Shown one piece after another: positions 25,251-38,439 of a stretch of 64,000 bases of DNA (the stretch's first letter is position 1; the number at the start of each line of letters is the position of its first letter). The DNA is from Eleginops maclovinus. Taxonomy: Eukaryota; Chordata; Actinopteri; Perciformes; Eleginopidae. The stretch spans positions 3,464,868-3,528,867 of the forward strand of contig NC_086358.1 in the NCBI RefSeq assembly GCF_036324505.1, read 5' to 3'. The translations under genes and the position numbers were made by a program. The notes beneath the pieces were generated by a model, which worked only from the letters and a program-made list of their open reading frames with translations, ran no database searches and was not told the origin of the DNA.

Positions 25251-27159
25251 GTGGTGGTTTGTTTTTTTGTTTACCTACACGTGTTTACCTACAGGATGCT
25301 ATTCATAGATTCACCTTTGCTGTTTCAGGTTAAATGAATGATTTAACATGTTGTTCTGTCCAATAGGACTGCACAGTCAGCTTTGTGCCATACACTAAAT
25401 AGCACAATGTCCTGGTTAACTATAATGTGTGTTTTGGACCCAGAACCATATTTTAAATCTCCTTGTTCTTGTTAATACTGCTAGAAAACATGTCAGGTTT
25501 TTAAGCAGTACCTAATTTGTCATCCCATCCCACAGTCATGTTTTATTCAGCTTTAGGTTAAGTCATTTTTGAAAAGACTAATGGAAGTAATTATAATGGA
25601 TACCCTCAAGTTCAACGTTTGCTCTCTGATGTACTGCTATAGGAAAGAGTATTTTTAGGTTGGCAAACTTCGACTGACCTGGGTTTAGAGAGGAGTTTTA
25701 AGCATTTCTTACAATACCTATAACTTAAGCCAGTCCCATACAGCCTGCAATATTTAGTTTATCTGGGAAGTCATTCAGAATAACTAATACAAATATGTAT
25801 ATAACAATCAAAACAGAACACACATTGTAATTGCAAGCTTGTTATTTATATACACTGTAATGTATAATAAGATTTGCGTTTAAAAAAAAACATGTATATA
25901 TTTGAATACACAGAAGTACCAGTATCTCATCTGCTTCTTGTCACAATTGAACTGGTCATTTTATTTCCCAATGAGCTCTCAAGAAGAAAATGGGATTCTG
26001 CTGTAAAGGTAAGATCATTTCAAAACGAAAGACTACTTATTTTTGTTACGTGCGTGTTGGAAAATACACTCGAAAGGTTTATTTTTCTTAGTGTATGTTT
26101 CAATGACAGTAAGCTAGCTGTTAGCATTTATGCTAAATTAGCGGTTTGTTTGCTAACGCCTTCTTCAGAGGGATTATTTTTAAACCATATTTTAAATATA
26201 TTGTATATTTGTCCTTGTGCTAAATGTTGTTATATTAGCTCGATTTTAATTTGTCTATAAAGTGTCTTTGAGCACCTGACAAAGCACATTGTTATTTTTA
26301 CTTACAGGTAGTCATGGCAACTCGTTTTAGCCCAACAGACGTTGAAGGAATTAGCCTAATGTAGCTAGTGCAAGCTAAGCTAATAAGGGATCGATCCACT
26401 TTTAGCTGAGATGTTATAATTGAGTAAAAGTAGTAACACAACAATGTAAAAATACACAATAAGAACAATTAAACGTCTTTGTACTCTAATTGAAAAAAAT
26501 ATGGGCAACAAAATATACTTAAAATACAAAAGGTTCTCATTCTGCACATTTCGGGATAATGTATATTATGTTTTTATTTATAATGATGTGTACATTCATG
26601 CCACTTTATAATTTAGCAGCCAGCTGGTTAAAGGAGGACTTTGTTTATTACACTTTTACTATAAATGCTGCCTCTCAGCACTGCGGTCAAGCCTCGGAAA
26701 ACGCCTGGGCTGTAAAAACTGCCTTCAAAATAAAAGTGCTTACTCTTACTTGTCAATAACAAATATACATACCTAAAATATTCATATATACTGGAGCAAA
26801 AATTAAGAAATATGTACTAAATAAGGAAATCCATAATCATTTACTCCCGCATTATACGAATCCTTTCTCAAATTAAAAACTTAAGGATACATATATGAAG
26901 ACATATCTGATCATAATTGAACTTTGCATTTCCACTGGGTGACTAATTACAATTGGTGTTGATAACAGGCCATCACAGCAAGTCACTCACATTCTGATGT
27001 ACAGTTTCAAAATAAGACACCTTTGAAATCTCACATATGAGCTATCGTCCGTCTGTTTTTAGATAAGAATGAAATAACAACTGTCCATTATCAAATACTC
27101 ATTTCACTTCAGGGTGAAATGAGAAGCAGCAGCTTCAATTGTAGTGGTGCGCTTGTGTG
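25251..27159. other. Intergenic gap between tnrc6b and csnk1e
   Basis: AT-rich, with no exon chain on either strand. It contains GCTAGC/TTAGC-rich text (26108-26155, 26355-26385) common in fish intergenic DNA. Confidence 0.55.
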
Positions 27160-27557
27160 CGCTTCATTCATGCCTGCAGTAGCGGCGCTGTGCCTTTAAG
27201 AACATCCGGGTATCTCCTCCAGTCTGTGCATGACATCATTGATATTGTCAATGGTGTAAATGAGAGAGAGAAGGTGGGGGGGTGTGAGGGGGGAGAGAGA
27301 GAGCACAGCAGTGAGAGAGAAGGACCTCAGTGTCTGCTTACGGCATTTTTCCTTGTGAAAAACAAACAAATATCCTGACAGAGAACCTCCTCGTGGCTTC
27401 AGTCTTCTGTATTTTTTATTTGGAGGGGGTTCGTTTTTTTTCGGAAGTGTTCGGGTTCAGGTCTCCGAGGTTATGTGCCGTCCGAAGCCGCTTTGGAGCG
27501 TCGCTGTCCGGGGTCCTGAGTGAGACACAGCCGGCCACAGGAGCCTGACATAACCCG
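27160..27557 (+). promoter_or_regulatory. csnk1e: Probable csnk1e promoter and 5' UTR exon
   Basis: Moderately GC-rich sequence with GA-rich runs (27259-27325) in an otherwise AT-rich gap, ending in an ACCCG/GTGAGG donor at 27557. There is no downstream coding frame, so this would be a non-coding leader spliced to the acceptor in front of 29807. The leader is inferred from position and the donor. Confidence 0.45.
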
Positions 27558-29674
27558 GTGAGGAGGAGGAGGAGGTGGGGTGGGGGGGTCCATGTTGGCT
27601 AGTCAAGGTGTCTGGAGGCGTGTGTGTGTGTTTGTGTATGTGTGTGTGTGTTAGTCAAATAGGAATGTGTGTGTTTGTTAAGCAGTCCTACCTGTGCATT
27701 GAGGGTGCGGTTTTAGGAATTATCACCACATTTGATGGTCATTCTGGGATGTTTTCCCCACCATTCCATATTCTCCATTCTGCTGTGCTATCTACTGCAA
27801 ATGCATGGCTCTCTGAAAACATCACGCCTGTTTTTTTTTGCAGCGTTTTGCAGCATTCTCAGTTTTGTAACACAGCAGCTCTGAGGAGAGATGAGGTAAA
27901 GGGTTTGGTAATGTGCAGCAGCCTTTATTTTCCGCTGCACAGTGCATGTATAGAGTGGTGTTAAAGCAGCCAGGCAGCAGTAGCACAAGTACAATGATAT
28001 AATGCATTTACAGATCTATTACAGTGGTTGAATTACAGTTATTTCCTCACTTTTAGACCCTGCATGGTAATGTGCAGCATTTTCCCCTGCACAGTGCAGT
28101 GTGGATGGGGTGTAGGTCTTCAATGCAGCCTAAAAGATCTCAGTCAGCATTTAGTGCAATGTCAAACCGGCTTGTAAATGTCGGAAAAAAACAAACCCCT
28201 CACTTTTAACCCCGGCTCTTCAGACGGGTACAGAAAACATGACTCATGCTAAATCCGTCAGGGGACTCCAGTCCAAAAAAACTGGGAGTTTATGCAAATG
28301 GTTATCCACAGGACCAGACTGCCTTGAAGTGCTTTTGGAAGAGAGTGTGAGATGCTGATCCCCCCCCCCCCCCCTTTCCTACAGAATAAATCAGGTTACA
28401 CAACTTCACACTTTAGCTAAACTACCAGAATGTAAAATGTATTCCTCTGAAGTCGGATGTTTCTAACTTAATAAAACATGGCCAACAGAAGCAGGGTGGT
28501 CCTGCTGCTCCTGGAGCTTTAATTACAACATTGAAATCAGACCCTACACCTGTGCTAAGATACCGGCATCAAGTAAATTAGAATTCAAATAATGGAATTC
28601 ATGGATTTTGTAATACATTTGAATGCTGGTTCTCAGGTTCTGCATGGTCTTGCACCCTAATATCTCTCTGATATGAGTGTGAGCTACAGTCGGACCCCTC
28701 AGGTCTTGTTTAAGTCTCACTTATTTATTATTTGATTTTAATTATGTGTGGTATCCTCTCATGGCTTATACTCAATGTAGTAGTTGCCAGTTTGAAATAT
28801 TTTCATTTTTAGTTCCTACTTTCTTTATGTTTTTAACTCCCATATGTCTTTTATTTGATTTGACTTTATGTTTACTTATCTCCAATATTTCATCAATAAA
28901 GTAAACATAGTGTTTGTGTTGCTCTCGTGTAGCGGGTTGCTTGACTTTTTCAATAAATAATATAATAATAGTGATTCTATTTTAATATTTCCTGTCTTAT
29001 TATTCTTTATTTGCTAGTTGCTGATAACAGTTTTTTAAATGTCCCCCTGTTTTTACTCACATGCATCATTCCTTTGTGTTCTTTCTGTATTTACTTTAGT
29101 TTCAGGTTGTATCTCTGCACATTAGATAATAACAATCAACACTTGCTTTTGGTTTCACTCGACATGTCTTATCAATTCTAACTAGTTGGTAACTCATCTT
29201 CGTCTTAATTTTTTAAATTCTTACTTCTTTATAGTTTAAACTATCATTTTATCTATCATAACTATCTTTTATCTGCCTTTTTTTAGTGTGTTACCTTACA
29301 GAATCCACATGTTGTTATTGGCTTCAACTTTTGTCGTTGGTAACACATTTTGCTTTTACCAGGAACTCCATGTGCTACAAAAAAAAAATGTTCTCCCACT
29401 CTGCATAAAGTCACATAAAGTCACTTCTTATTTGGAAGTGAGCAACATTTTCATCCCTACTTCCAGAGATTTCACTCTGCCCTACGTTTCTCTGCTGAGC
29501 TTCAGTGATTTGTGCTTTTTTATTCTCGTCTCTGCCGTTTCCAAAAGCTTCCCTTTTCACTTTCTTTCATGATTCAGCCGTCCCAGGGCTTTGAGTTTAA
29601 ACTCTGCAGCTTTGCACCACTGTCCTTTTGCTCTATTGATCACCTCTGATTGATGACAGCTTTGTGTGTCTTTA

Positions 29675-29782
<108 letters not shown>

Positions 29783-29806
29783 AGTGAGTTGAAAAGCTCA
29801 GGAGCC

Positions 29807-32800
29807 ATGGAGCTGAGGGTGGGGAACAAGTACCGCCTCGGGAGGAAGATAGGGAGCGGATCCTTCGGAGATATTTACCTCGGTGAGAATTCACGCTGTT
29901 TCTGTTAACCTGAAGTAGAATCAGGTTTATTACCAAGTAAACACGTACACATGGGAATTCACTTTGATGCATGCATAAACACAGTAAGATGATTCAAGCT
30001 AGGAAATCAGGGCAAAATAAGAACTGTTATAAGTAACTGCTTGTGTTTTTTTTTACCAATATTTATTTTCTATTTTATTTGAATATGAATTGCTTATTTT
30101 AACTTTTTTATTATTTTATTTTATTTTATCCCTTTATTGCTTATTCTTACTTTACTTCCAATTCTATAATTCATTTTTTAAATTATATTATATATTTATA
30201 TTTTATTTATCTATTTATTTTATTGATATTAGATTATATATTTTCTTATATTCATCTATTTATTTCCATTTCATTATATTTATTTACCTATTTATTGATT
30301 TATTTCATTATATAAAGGAGAAACCCCTGGAAGTGCTCTGATTGTGATTTGTCCCACCAGGCTCTAACATCGCTACAGGAGAGGAAGTGGCCATAAAACT
30401 GGAATGTGTGAAAACCAAACACCCACAGCTCCACATCGAGAGCAAATTCTACAAGATGATGCAGGGCGGAGGTAAGGAGCATGGCAGGGTTTTTGAAAGC
30501 TGTACTACGGGGCGCCGAGAGGGAGCGGAGAGTCTAAGCCTTAGACTCTAAGGGGTTATTTAGAGCCGCTCAGGGGAGTTATGATTGCAGCGTGTCAGGG
30601 CCTTAGAGGTGCATTCAGGGTCAATCGAGGACACTGAATGTGGTCTGTAACTGGATTTAAGGAGAATTGAAGACAGTTTAGAGTTTTTGAGAGACATGTA
30701 TTAGCATTGAGAAGTAGTTTTGGCCGTTGGAAGGTGATGAAGCTTACATTCTAATAAATGAATATGTCTTTTATTATCCATGGAGGGGAGAATTTATAAA
30801 TGCTAAGTGAGAAAAGAAGATGAAGAACTATTTAAATGAAAAGGGAATTAGATAGACTGTATGTTATACTTACTAATTCTCTGATCCCCCCCCCCCCTTC
30901 CTCCCTCAGTGGGAATCCCGTCCATAAAGTGGTGCGGGGCTGAAGGCGACTACAACGTGATGGTGATGGAGCTGCTGGGCCCCAGTCTGGAGGATCTGTT
31001 CAACTTCTGCTCCCGCAAGTTCAGCCTGAAGACCGTCCTGCTGCTGGCCGACCAGATGGTGAGACACACTGAACGCAACACACTGTAAACCCCCCCCACC
31101 CTCACCCCAAGAAATAATAAGCTAATCAGGGTTTTTCCTGAGATAGAGAGCCATTTATTACCCAGCTCTGAAGCAGCTCATTACTCTGAGAGCTTGTTGA
31201 ACTGCAGTGCTTTCCTTAATGGAGTCTTTATAGAGAGGTTCCTAAGGGCATCTCAGGTGAAACAATACTCAGACAGTGAGGGTAATAGAAGATGGAAAGG
31301 GACCCTTTAAAGGGGCCCCATTATGCCTTCCTGTAGTGTGTTATATAGTGCATGTAAATGGTTTGCAAAGGCTAAAATCCCTGTGTTCCCACCAGAGTGA
31401 GTTTTCTGTCCCAGACACTAGTACTACTGCGCTCCAACACATTGTACATGATAGGCTAAAGGGGCGGGACATCTCTGAGCAGTAGACCAATCACAACAGA
31501 GTCGGCCAGCTCACCAATCAGAGCAGACTTGGCTCTGCTTTCAGACAGAGGGTGAAAAGAGGAGCTGCAGCACAGGCAGTATGAGAGAAATAAAGAGCTT
31601 TTTGAACATTAGAGCATGGAGACATGTCCCAGGAGAGACGCTACATACAAATATGACCCTGAAGTAAGTATAATAAGTGTTTTAATTAATGACCAAGTTA
31701 TGTTTTACCTCGGAAGGCGGGTTAGTGTTCTGTGTATGAAAACATATATAAATTTGATCGGATTAGATTTGTAGAGAGCATCGTGCAAATAAAGACTTGA
31801 TTGGATGATGAATGGCTTTTACTCATCTTGTTTGGTGGTAGATTTGCGATGCTGGAAGCCTTTATATCCCATAGTTATATGTGTGTTTGCTCTAAAAGTG
31901 AAAGAGAGTTTTAAAGGCAGTCAGTCTCGTTGCCCAGTGAAATAAAAGTTGAGTCATTGCTATCGATCAATAACCCGGCCAGCCTATCAGCAGATATCTA
32001 GAGGTCCTTTAATGTTATGAGACAGTTAATGTAAGTTATTGCTGCTTTAGAGGAGAGGAGGGATGCTGCAGCAGAGAGGGCGATTAGAGAAAGAGGTCAA
32101 GATTACGCAGAGAAAATGGGACAAAAAGAACAAATGTGAAGAATGACATATGAGGGATTAAAGAGGCTCATAAAATCCAGCACACTGACCCCCGCGCCGA
32201 GGATTAGGCCGTCTTCTGGATCTCCCGCGTCCTAGATTTCGTTTGACTTTTATGGAGGAGCTGTACGGTCAGAGATAGCTAGAGGATAAGCTTTGTCTTC
32301 GAGCCGGGAAACAAGCTTCAGAGGTTTAGAAATATTCCACAATTTCAAATTATCCACTTAGTTCCAGATTAAAAATAAACCACATATTGAAATCTGCGTA
32401 ACCTCCCAGCCCGGGGTGGACTTTAGTGCGAGGAAAGGTGCACATTTAGACAGCTGTGGTCTTTTTAAATAAGATTGAAATGCATAATCAATACCCTTTT
32501 TTCCAGGGGTGGATAGAAACAAAGTACATCTACTCAAGTACTGTACTTAATTACAATTTTAAGGTTCAGTTTATGCTACTAAATACTTTTACTCCACTAC
32601 AATTTAGACGCCAATATTGCACTTTTTACTACTCTACATTCATTTCAGAGTGTTTAAATTACCTCCACATTTACCAGCTGTGACAAAAACACATCACTAA
32701 TCATAATAGTATCTCAGTTACTCACTATATATAAGATTCGGAGATGGTTCATTACACAGAACGAGTACTTTTACTACTAATACTTAAGTACAACTTGATG

Positions 32801-35027
32801 CTGATACTTTTACTTGAGTAAGATTTTGAATACAGGAATATTTCTTGAGTAAAAAGTGCTTCTTAGACCCTGCTTTTCCCCCCAATATAAAGCACACACA
32901 GCTCTAACTCTCCTTGATCCACATCCTCTTCTCCAACTCTCCTTTCTCTCCAGATCAGCCGGATTGAATACATCCACTCCAAGAACTTCATCCACCGAGA
33001 CGTGAAGCCCGACAACTTCCTGATGGGACTCGGCAAGAAGGGCAACCTGGTCTACATCATCGACTTCGGCCTGGCCAAGAAGTACCGGGACGCCCGAACG
33101 CACCAGCACATCCCGTACCGCGAGAACAAGAACCTGACCGGCACCGCCCGCTACGCCTCCATCAACACACACCTGGGCATCGGTAAGATGTCACACACAG
33201 AGGGTAGCCTAGATATGTGTGAAAGTGTGTCTGCACAGCGAAATGTCAGGAGGATTTGAGCAGGGTAGTTAATGACCATCGATGACTACATTTTATAAAG
33301 ACTTCCAGCAAATCTACCAGCAAGCTATATCAGCATATCATTTATTCTAAATTGGGAAAGTATTTGCTAACTAAAAGTACTTACCTATCTGAAAACTTAA
33401 AGGAAGAGGGGTCATTTAATTGTGATCCATTTGAACAGCACTTTCATTTCTTTTGATTTGCATTTTAAGAGTTATATAGTTACAGGAAATACATATCAAA
33501 CTGAAATACATTAAATAACTTAATAAAAAACCTCAAAAAAGCTGACAAAAATATAATAACAGTAAAGAATAAATTACATAAATTAAAAATGAATAAATAC
33601 AAAATATGAAACAGACGATAAAAATAAAAATGACCTCCACGTTTTTTAAGTAACTTTTTTTCTAAAATGCATCTTTATTGAATAGGACCGGACTCTCTGA
33701 ACATCTTTCTTAAGCTTTCCTTGTCCTTCTCACTCTTTCTTTATCTTTTCTTCTTCTTTTTGTATCTAACACTCCCCTCCCCCCTTCTGTCCTCCACAGA
33801 GCAGTCGAGGCGAGACGACCTGGAGTCCCTGGGCTACGTCCTCATGTACTTCAACCTGGGCTCTCTGCCCTGGCAGGGCCTCAAGGCTGCCACCAAGCGG
33901 CAGAAGTACGAACGCATCAGTGAGAAGAAAATGTCCACCCCCATCGAGGTGCTGTGCAAGGGATACCCCTGTGAGTGAAGATATAAACAATGACAAAACA
34001 GAAAGGCGACTTTAAAGAGTGTTTTTGCAACATTTCTGTCGCATTCCTTCTCAAAATATGTGCAGAATCACTAGAATATAAATGGCAATCATGATTCGCA
34101 CCCCACTGACTCCACTTTCAGTCAAATTCCTTCTTACTGTACACACTCTGTAGATAAGTTGATTCTGACTCTGATTTCTCTCCTGTGTTTCTCCAGCTGA
34201 GTTTTCCACCTATCTGAATTTGTGTCGCTCGCTGCGGTTCGACGACAAGCCGGACTACTCGTACCTCCGGCAGCTCTTCAGAAACCTTTTCCACCGACAG
34301 GGCTTCTCCTACGACTACGTCTTTGACTGGAACATGCTGAAGTTTGTGAGTGGATCGTACACATTACAAACTCCCATTGTCCACTGTCTACCTCTCCATC
34401 ACACATCTGAACTCTTCCTCTGTGTTTCAGGGGGCGAGCAGGACGACGGAGGATGGAGACAGGGAGAGGAGGGAGGGAAAAGAGGGTGAGGAGCGAGCGG
34501 AGGAGGTCAGAGAGGAGCCGGAGGTCGAGCTCTGCCGCCCGGACCAAACCCGGCAGCAGCCAACCGAGTCAGGAACGAGGCGGACCCTGCGCCCTCCAAC
34601 CCAGCCCCGCGGGGGGTCCAGCAGTCAGGTCAGGAGGGGGTTTGTGCTTTTGGAGAACCGGAACACACGGAAAACACAGCCATGTTTTTGCAGTGTGTCC
34701 CTGCCTGAAGTACTCTTTGGCGTTAAAGTAAACCCCTCTGATTGGCTCGTTTAAAGTCAAAGTCAACACTACGGTCAATTTCTCCGTGTGTGACACAAAC
34801 AGGGAGATCTACATGCCGTTTCTCCCCGTCCCGCTGTTATGTAGAGTTGTTTCCTCTCACGCAGGTGCAGGAATTACAAGATGTTGGCTTTTTGGCTCTA
34901 GTCTTTGCAAAGTCTTCAAGTGCAATTTTCTGGTCAAGGCACAGGGAACGTGAGGCAACGCACCAGTCAGCAACTTCAAATCTAGATTTCTGAATGTTGG
35001 TTGGGTGTGTCCGTGCTTTTAAATTAA

Positions 35028-35059
<32 letters not shown>

Positions 35060-35598
35060 TGTGTGTGTGTGAGCAGGAAACCGCTCTCCTCAGGCGGGGA
35101 GAGCAGAGCGGGCCGAGCGAGAGAGGAAGGTGGCCATGAGGCTGCACCGCGGGGCTCCAGCTAACGTCTCCTCCTCCGACCTCACTGCACGCCTCGACCA
35201 GTCTCGCTTAACTGCCTCACAGGTAGGGAGAGGGTGGCATTACGTACAATTTGAAATGCATAGTAGCTACAGAGTCCAGCAATAGATGGGGGAACACAAA
35301 GAGACACAGAGGGAACACAAAGTAAGGGCAAAACAACCACAGAACAATCACAAATGTGACATAAAATGACCATAAATAGAGACAACAAAACCAAGGTAAA
35401 CAACCATGACGTCTTTGTGTCTTGCTCCTTTGTGGGAGAAGAGGTGGGGCTCTTACCTGTCTGTGCCCCAGGGCAACCTTTATGAGAGGAAAACCCCTCT
35501 TAAACTATTAACAGAACATACTTATATTCATATTCTGAAGCTTTTTATCCTTCCTCCACACACAGGTCAGTGTGCCGTTTGAACATCTGGCAAAGTGA
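29807..35598 (+). CDS. csnk1e: csnk1e, casein kinase 1 epsilon (spliced CDS)
   Basis: Ser/Thr kinase that phosphorylates PER proteins, Dishevelled and other targets in circadian and Wnt signalling (family knowledge). Exons: 29807-29882, 30361-30471, 30910-31058, 32954-33182, 33800-33970, 34197-34345, 34431-34628, 35094-35222, 35566-35598; 1245 nt, 414 residues, close to human CK1 epsilon (416). Visible motifs: glycine loop [12 protein letters not shown] (15-26), Lys38 in VAIKLE, catalytic HRDVKPDN (Asp128), DFG (149-151) and the CK1 signature [10 protein letters not shown]. Epsilon rather than delta is supported by VGNKYRLG, the GIPSIKW motif and the end [10 protein letters not shown]. The kinase core is almost invariant; the autoinhibitory tail after residue 295 is Glu/Arg-rich and diverged, but keeps [20 protein letters not shown]. 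The last-but-one exon joins in frame only from the acceptor at 35093, not the one at 35076. Confidence 0.95.
31303..31675 (-). repeat. Dispersed repeat R1, copy 3 in csnk1e intron 3
   Basis: The most complete copy, from TTAAAGGGGCCCCATTATG to GACGCTACATACAAATATGACC. It keeps both CCAAT boxes and the GGGGCGGGAC box. Confidence 0.9.
32505..32870 (+). repeat. hAT-like repeat R3 in csnk1e intron 3, next to exon 4
   Basis: Starts GGGGTGGATAGAAACAAAGT, then ACTCAAGTACTGTACTTAA, CTTTTACTCCACTACAATTT and TACTTTTACTTGAGTAAG. This is the classical abundant teleost AAGTAC element. It ends about 85 nt before the exon at 32954. Confidence 0.8.
35029..35072 (+). repeat. (TG)n tract upstream of csnk1e penultimate exon
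   Basis: A 44-bp TG run with one TTT interruption lies directly before GAGCAG (AG at 35075-35076), 21 nt ahead of the in-frame acceptor at 35093. Confidence 0.95.
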
Positions 35599-37825
35599 GT
35601 TCCTCCTGGCGTGCAGGTCAGTGGCAGGTATGGACACGTCACACACACAAACACACACACCAACATGTTTGAACAGCTATCCATGTCCTTTGTCCTGACT
35701 CCCTTACCTCTTACAGCCAAGAAGAGAAAGAAATTGTTCAAACTGAGCTAGTATTGTTATTTAACTGCAATGATTAATACAAAAAATAGGAAGTAATTGA
35801 ATAATCATATAGCAGATGTATGCTTGTTTGGATTATGCTGCTTCTAGTAAGTGTTTTAGACCCAAAAACCTGGGAAAATAAGGCCTAAAAAAGTTTTTAA
35901 CATACCAAAATGATTTTAGTAGGAACTAATGACATGCGAAGGAATTCACAAAGCATTGAGAGACCGTCTAATGCACTGTGTGTATCATTACATGGGATTT
36001 GTTGCCTAAACAAACACACCTTTTATCCTATAATTCAGCCCAAAGTGACATTTCTCTTCTTCGTTGTGTTCCTTGTGCTTCAGCAGCTGCAGGGTGCTAA
36101 ATAGCACTTCATTTTCGAGTGGATGAATGCAGAGATGAATGAGTTTCGGAGCAGGAGGAGGCGTTTCAGGCCTTTCAATTGGGAATGGAGGCCGTCCGTG
36201 TGTCTGTCAGTATGCTGTGTGTGGACAGTGTTGACTAGAGGAGCCGGAGAAACACTGAGATGTTTTTAAAAAAAACAGCGGGACACACAAAAAAACTCTT
36301 TGCTGGATCTGATTGGTTCTGCTTTTTTCGGGACGTGGCCGCAGCAGGAAGTGGGTCAAACAGGCCCCGCCCCCCTCGTCACTCATCTTCACCTGCCCAT
36401 CGACTCGAGGCTCGACTAGCAAAAAAAAACAACCATCAAAGTGCACAAAACGGACTCAAAATTGAAGTTATTCTGTGGTTTACACCTGTGATAAAAAACG
36501 TAAAATCAGCTAAAAAACCTGCTAATGTTTCCGAGCTTCATCCGCTGCTTATGGTGTTCCTGACTATAGCAAATATGTAAACAACTATGGAGACAAACAG
36601 TGTGTTCGGGTTTAAAACCGATGGATGAAAGAGTGTGTGAGAGGCTGCTTTTCGTCAGTATGTGTCGGTGTCTGTCTGTGTTACTGTCTTAAGTGTTCGT
36701 TTTAGATTTGCTTTAGAAAGCCTAAAGGACGGAGGAGACGATGAATTATAGCAGAAGACTAGTCCCAATTCAAACTTCTTCTTCTGCAGCACACGTGGGA
36801 AACATAAAGAAGAAGGAAGGGGAGAGCCATGAGGATTGTACGATACGATAAAGCCTTTAGCTTGCCATGTATGAGAAGACTAGAGAAGGTTTTACGATAT
36901 TCAACAAGTCTGTATTATTGTTTTTTACTTTAGTTTTTTTTTACTTCATGTACAATGTGTAGATACCTCAAAATGACCACAAACAGATGTAAAAAAAGAT
37001 CACAAAGAGACACAACATCTACAAAAAGACACCAAATTACTCATAATAATGGCAAAGAACGATGGCAAAACAACCACAGACCAACAACGACTTGTTAAGT
37101 TATAAATAATTGTGGTAAACAAGTTTGTTCTATGGTTTTTTATGCTATTTCCTCTTGTTTTGTTTTATAATACACGGTAAAATGTGTAGAAACCTCCAAA
37201 TAACTACAAAGAAACACAGAATTAGCCCAAAGTTAAGGCTACAAAAAGTTGCAAAACAACCACAGACAAACAATAACTGGAGAGAAATATAAATATTGAT
37301 GGTAAACAAGTTTGAATTATTGTTTTTTGCTTTTATTTATTTTGTTTTGTTTTAAAATACATGGTCAAATGTGTAGAATCCTCCAAACGCCTGCAAAGAG
37401 ACCAGAATACACACAAAATTACCCCAAAGCAAAGGCTTCAAAAACCCCGGATCAGATCATGTAAAATGTGTACACACCTTTTGCCAGAATGTGACAGATT
37501 GTTAAAGCTTGAGCTGGAGAGAGAAGAGAAATGTGGACCTCCTGACGGCGCTGGGTAAAGTGTGAAACACACATTTGTACATTGTTAACCCTTGGAGTCC
37601 GCCAGTGTTTTGTTTCCCAGTGTGGCGGGCAATGACGGAGAGGTTCCTGTTCATATTTATTGAGGAGTGTTTAGACCCAGGTGTGTCAGGAGGGACGGAT
37701 TTCACCGATGGGATGGAGCTGTCTGACGTCCTGCACATTTCTTCTTCGCCATGCTTCAACTTTATTACTATGATATTTGTGTATATTTTCTGAATCAATA
37801 AAAGTATACACCGCTTATTCAGACG
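35599..37825 (+). other. csnk1e: csnk1e 3' UTR
   Basis: Non-coding after TGA at 35596-35598. The only good AATAAA before the next gene is at 37797-37802, giving about 2.2 kb. The UTR contains an ACAAAGAGAC-type simple segment at 35280-35400 and the tandem units at 36900-37440. Confidence 0.6.
36900..37440 (+). repeat. Three diverged tandem units in csnk1e 3' UTR
   Basis: The landmark GTGTAGA followed by ACCTCC/ATCCTCC recurs at about 36957, 37184 and 37371. It is followed each time by ACAAAGAGAC-like text, CAAAACAACCACAGAC (first two units) and, at unit ends, AACAAGTTTG...ATTGTTTTTT. Units are about 227 and 187 bp, the third truncated. Confidence 0.8.
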
Positions 37826-37829
37826 TGTT

Positions 37830-38439
37830 TGTTGTATATTTTTGTTTAAATTGTTTTAATGTACAAGGTATTTAAACATTTATTCTGGTTATTTCATTCT
37901 GAATATATTTCTCTATGTCTTTTTGAAGAAGCATAAGCGATGTATAACTATGACAAATAAAACAATGATAAAATTAAACAGACACATTTTAAATAATATA
38001 AATAATAATAATATATTAAATAATTGAATGAAATTATATATTGAAACTATTTATATATATTATTACACACAATATTAAATACACAAAATGCAGTATTCAC
38101 TTTAATATACTTCAAAACGTATATAATAAATACAATTAAACAGTCGAAATTTAAATAATTATAATATAAAATCAACAAGAGTATTTCATAATAATTAATA
38201 ATTAAAGTATACAAATTTTAATGTCAACATATATTCAAAAGATATAAATATGATGTGTTGTATTATTTTATTTCATTTTATTCTTTTTGTTGGTGCAATT
38301 ACAGTGTGGGACTTCCTGTGCATCACCATCACCATCACCCACATGCTGAAAATAGACCCGCGCATGCTCAGTTTGCTCAATGAACAAACCCCGCCCTCTT
38401 TTGGGTTATTAACACTACTCGTGTGTGATTGGCTCGTCC
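37830..38439. other. Short AT-rich gap between csnk1e and tmem184b
   Basis: Very AT-rich (37880-38250) with TATAATA-type runs; no gene seen. Confidence 0.6.

Noticed and set aside
34431..34754. Reading csnk1e exon 7 through to a stop at 34754 as an alternative C-terminus
   Set aside because: The frame stays open only to TAA after unconserved residues, and the spliced continuation recovers the conserved tail. An intron-retention isoform is possible but unsupported.
29807..35598. csnk1d as the identity of the kinase
   Set aside because: [15 protein letters not shown] and the VPFEHLAK end are epsilon features; delta has GIPTIRW and a different end. The neighbour tmem184b also fits csnk1e.
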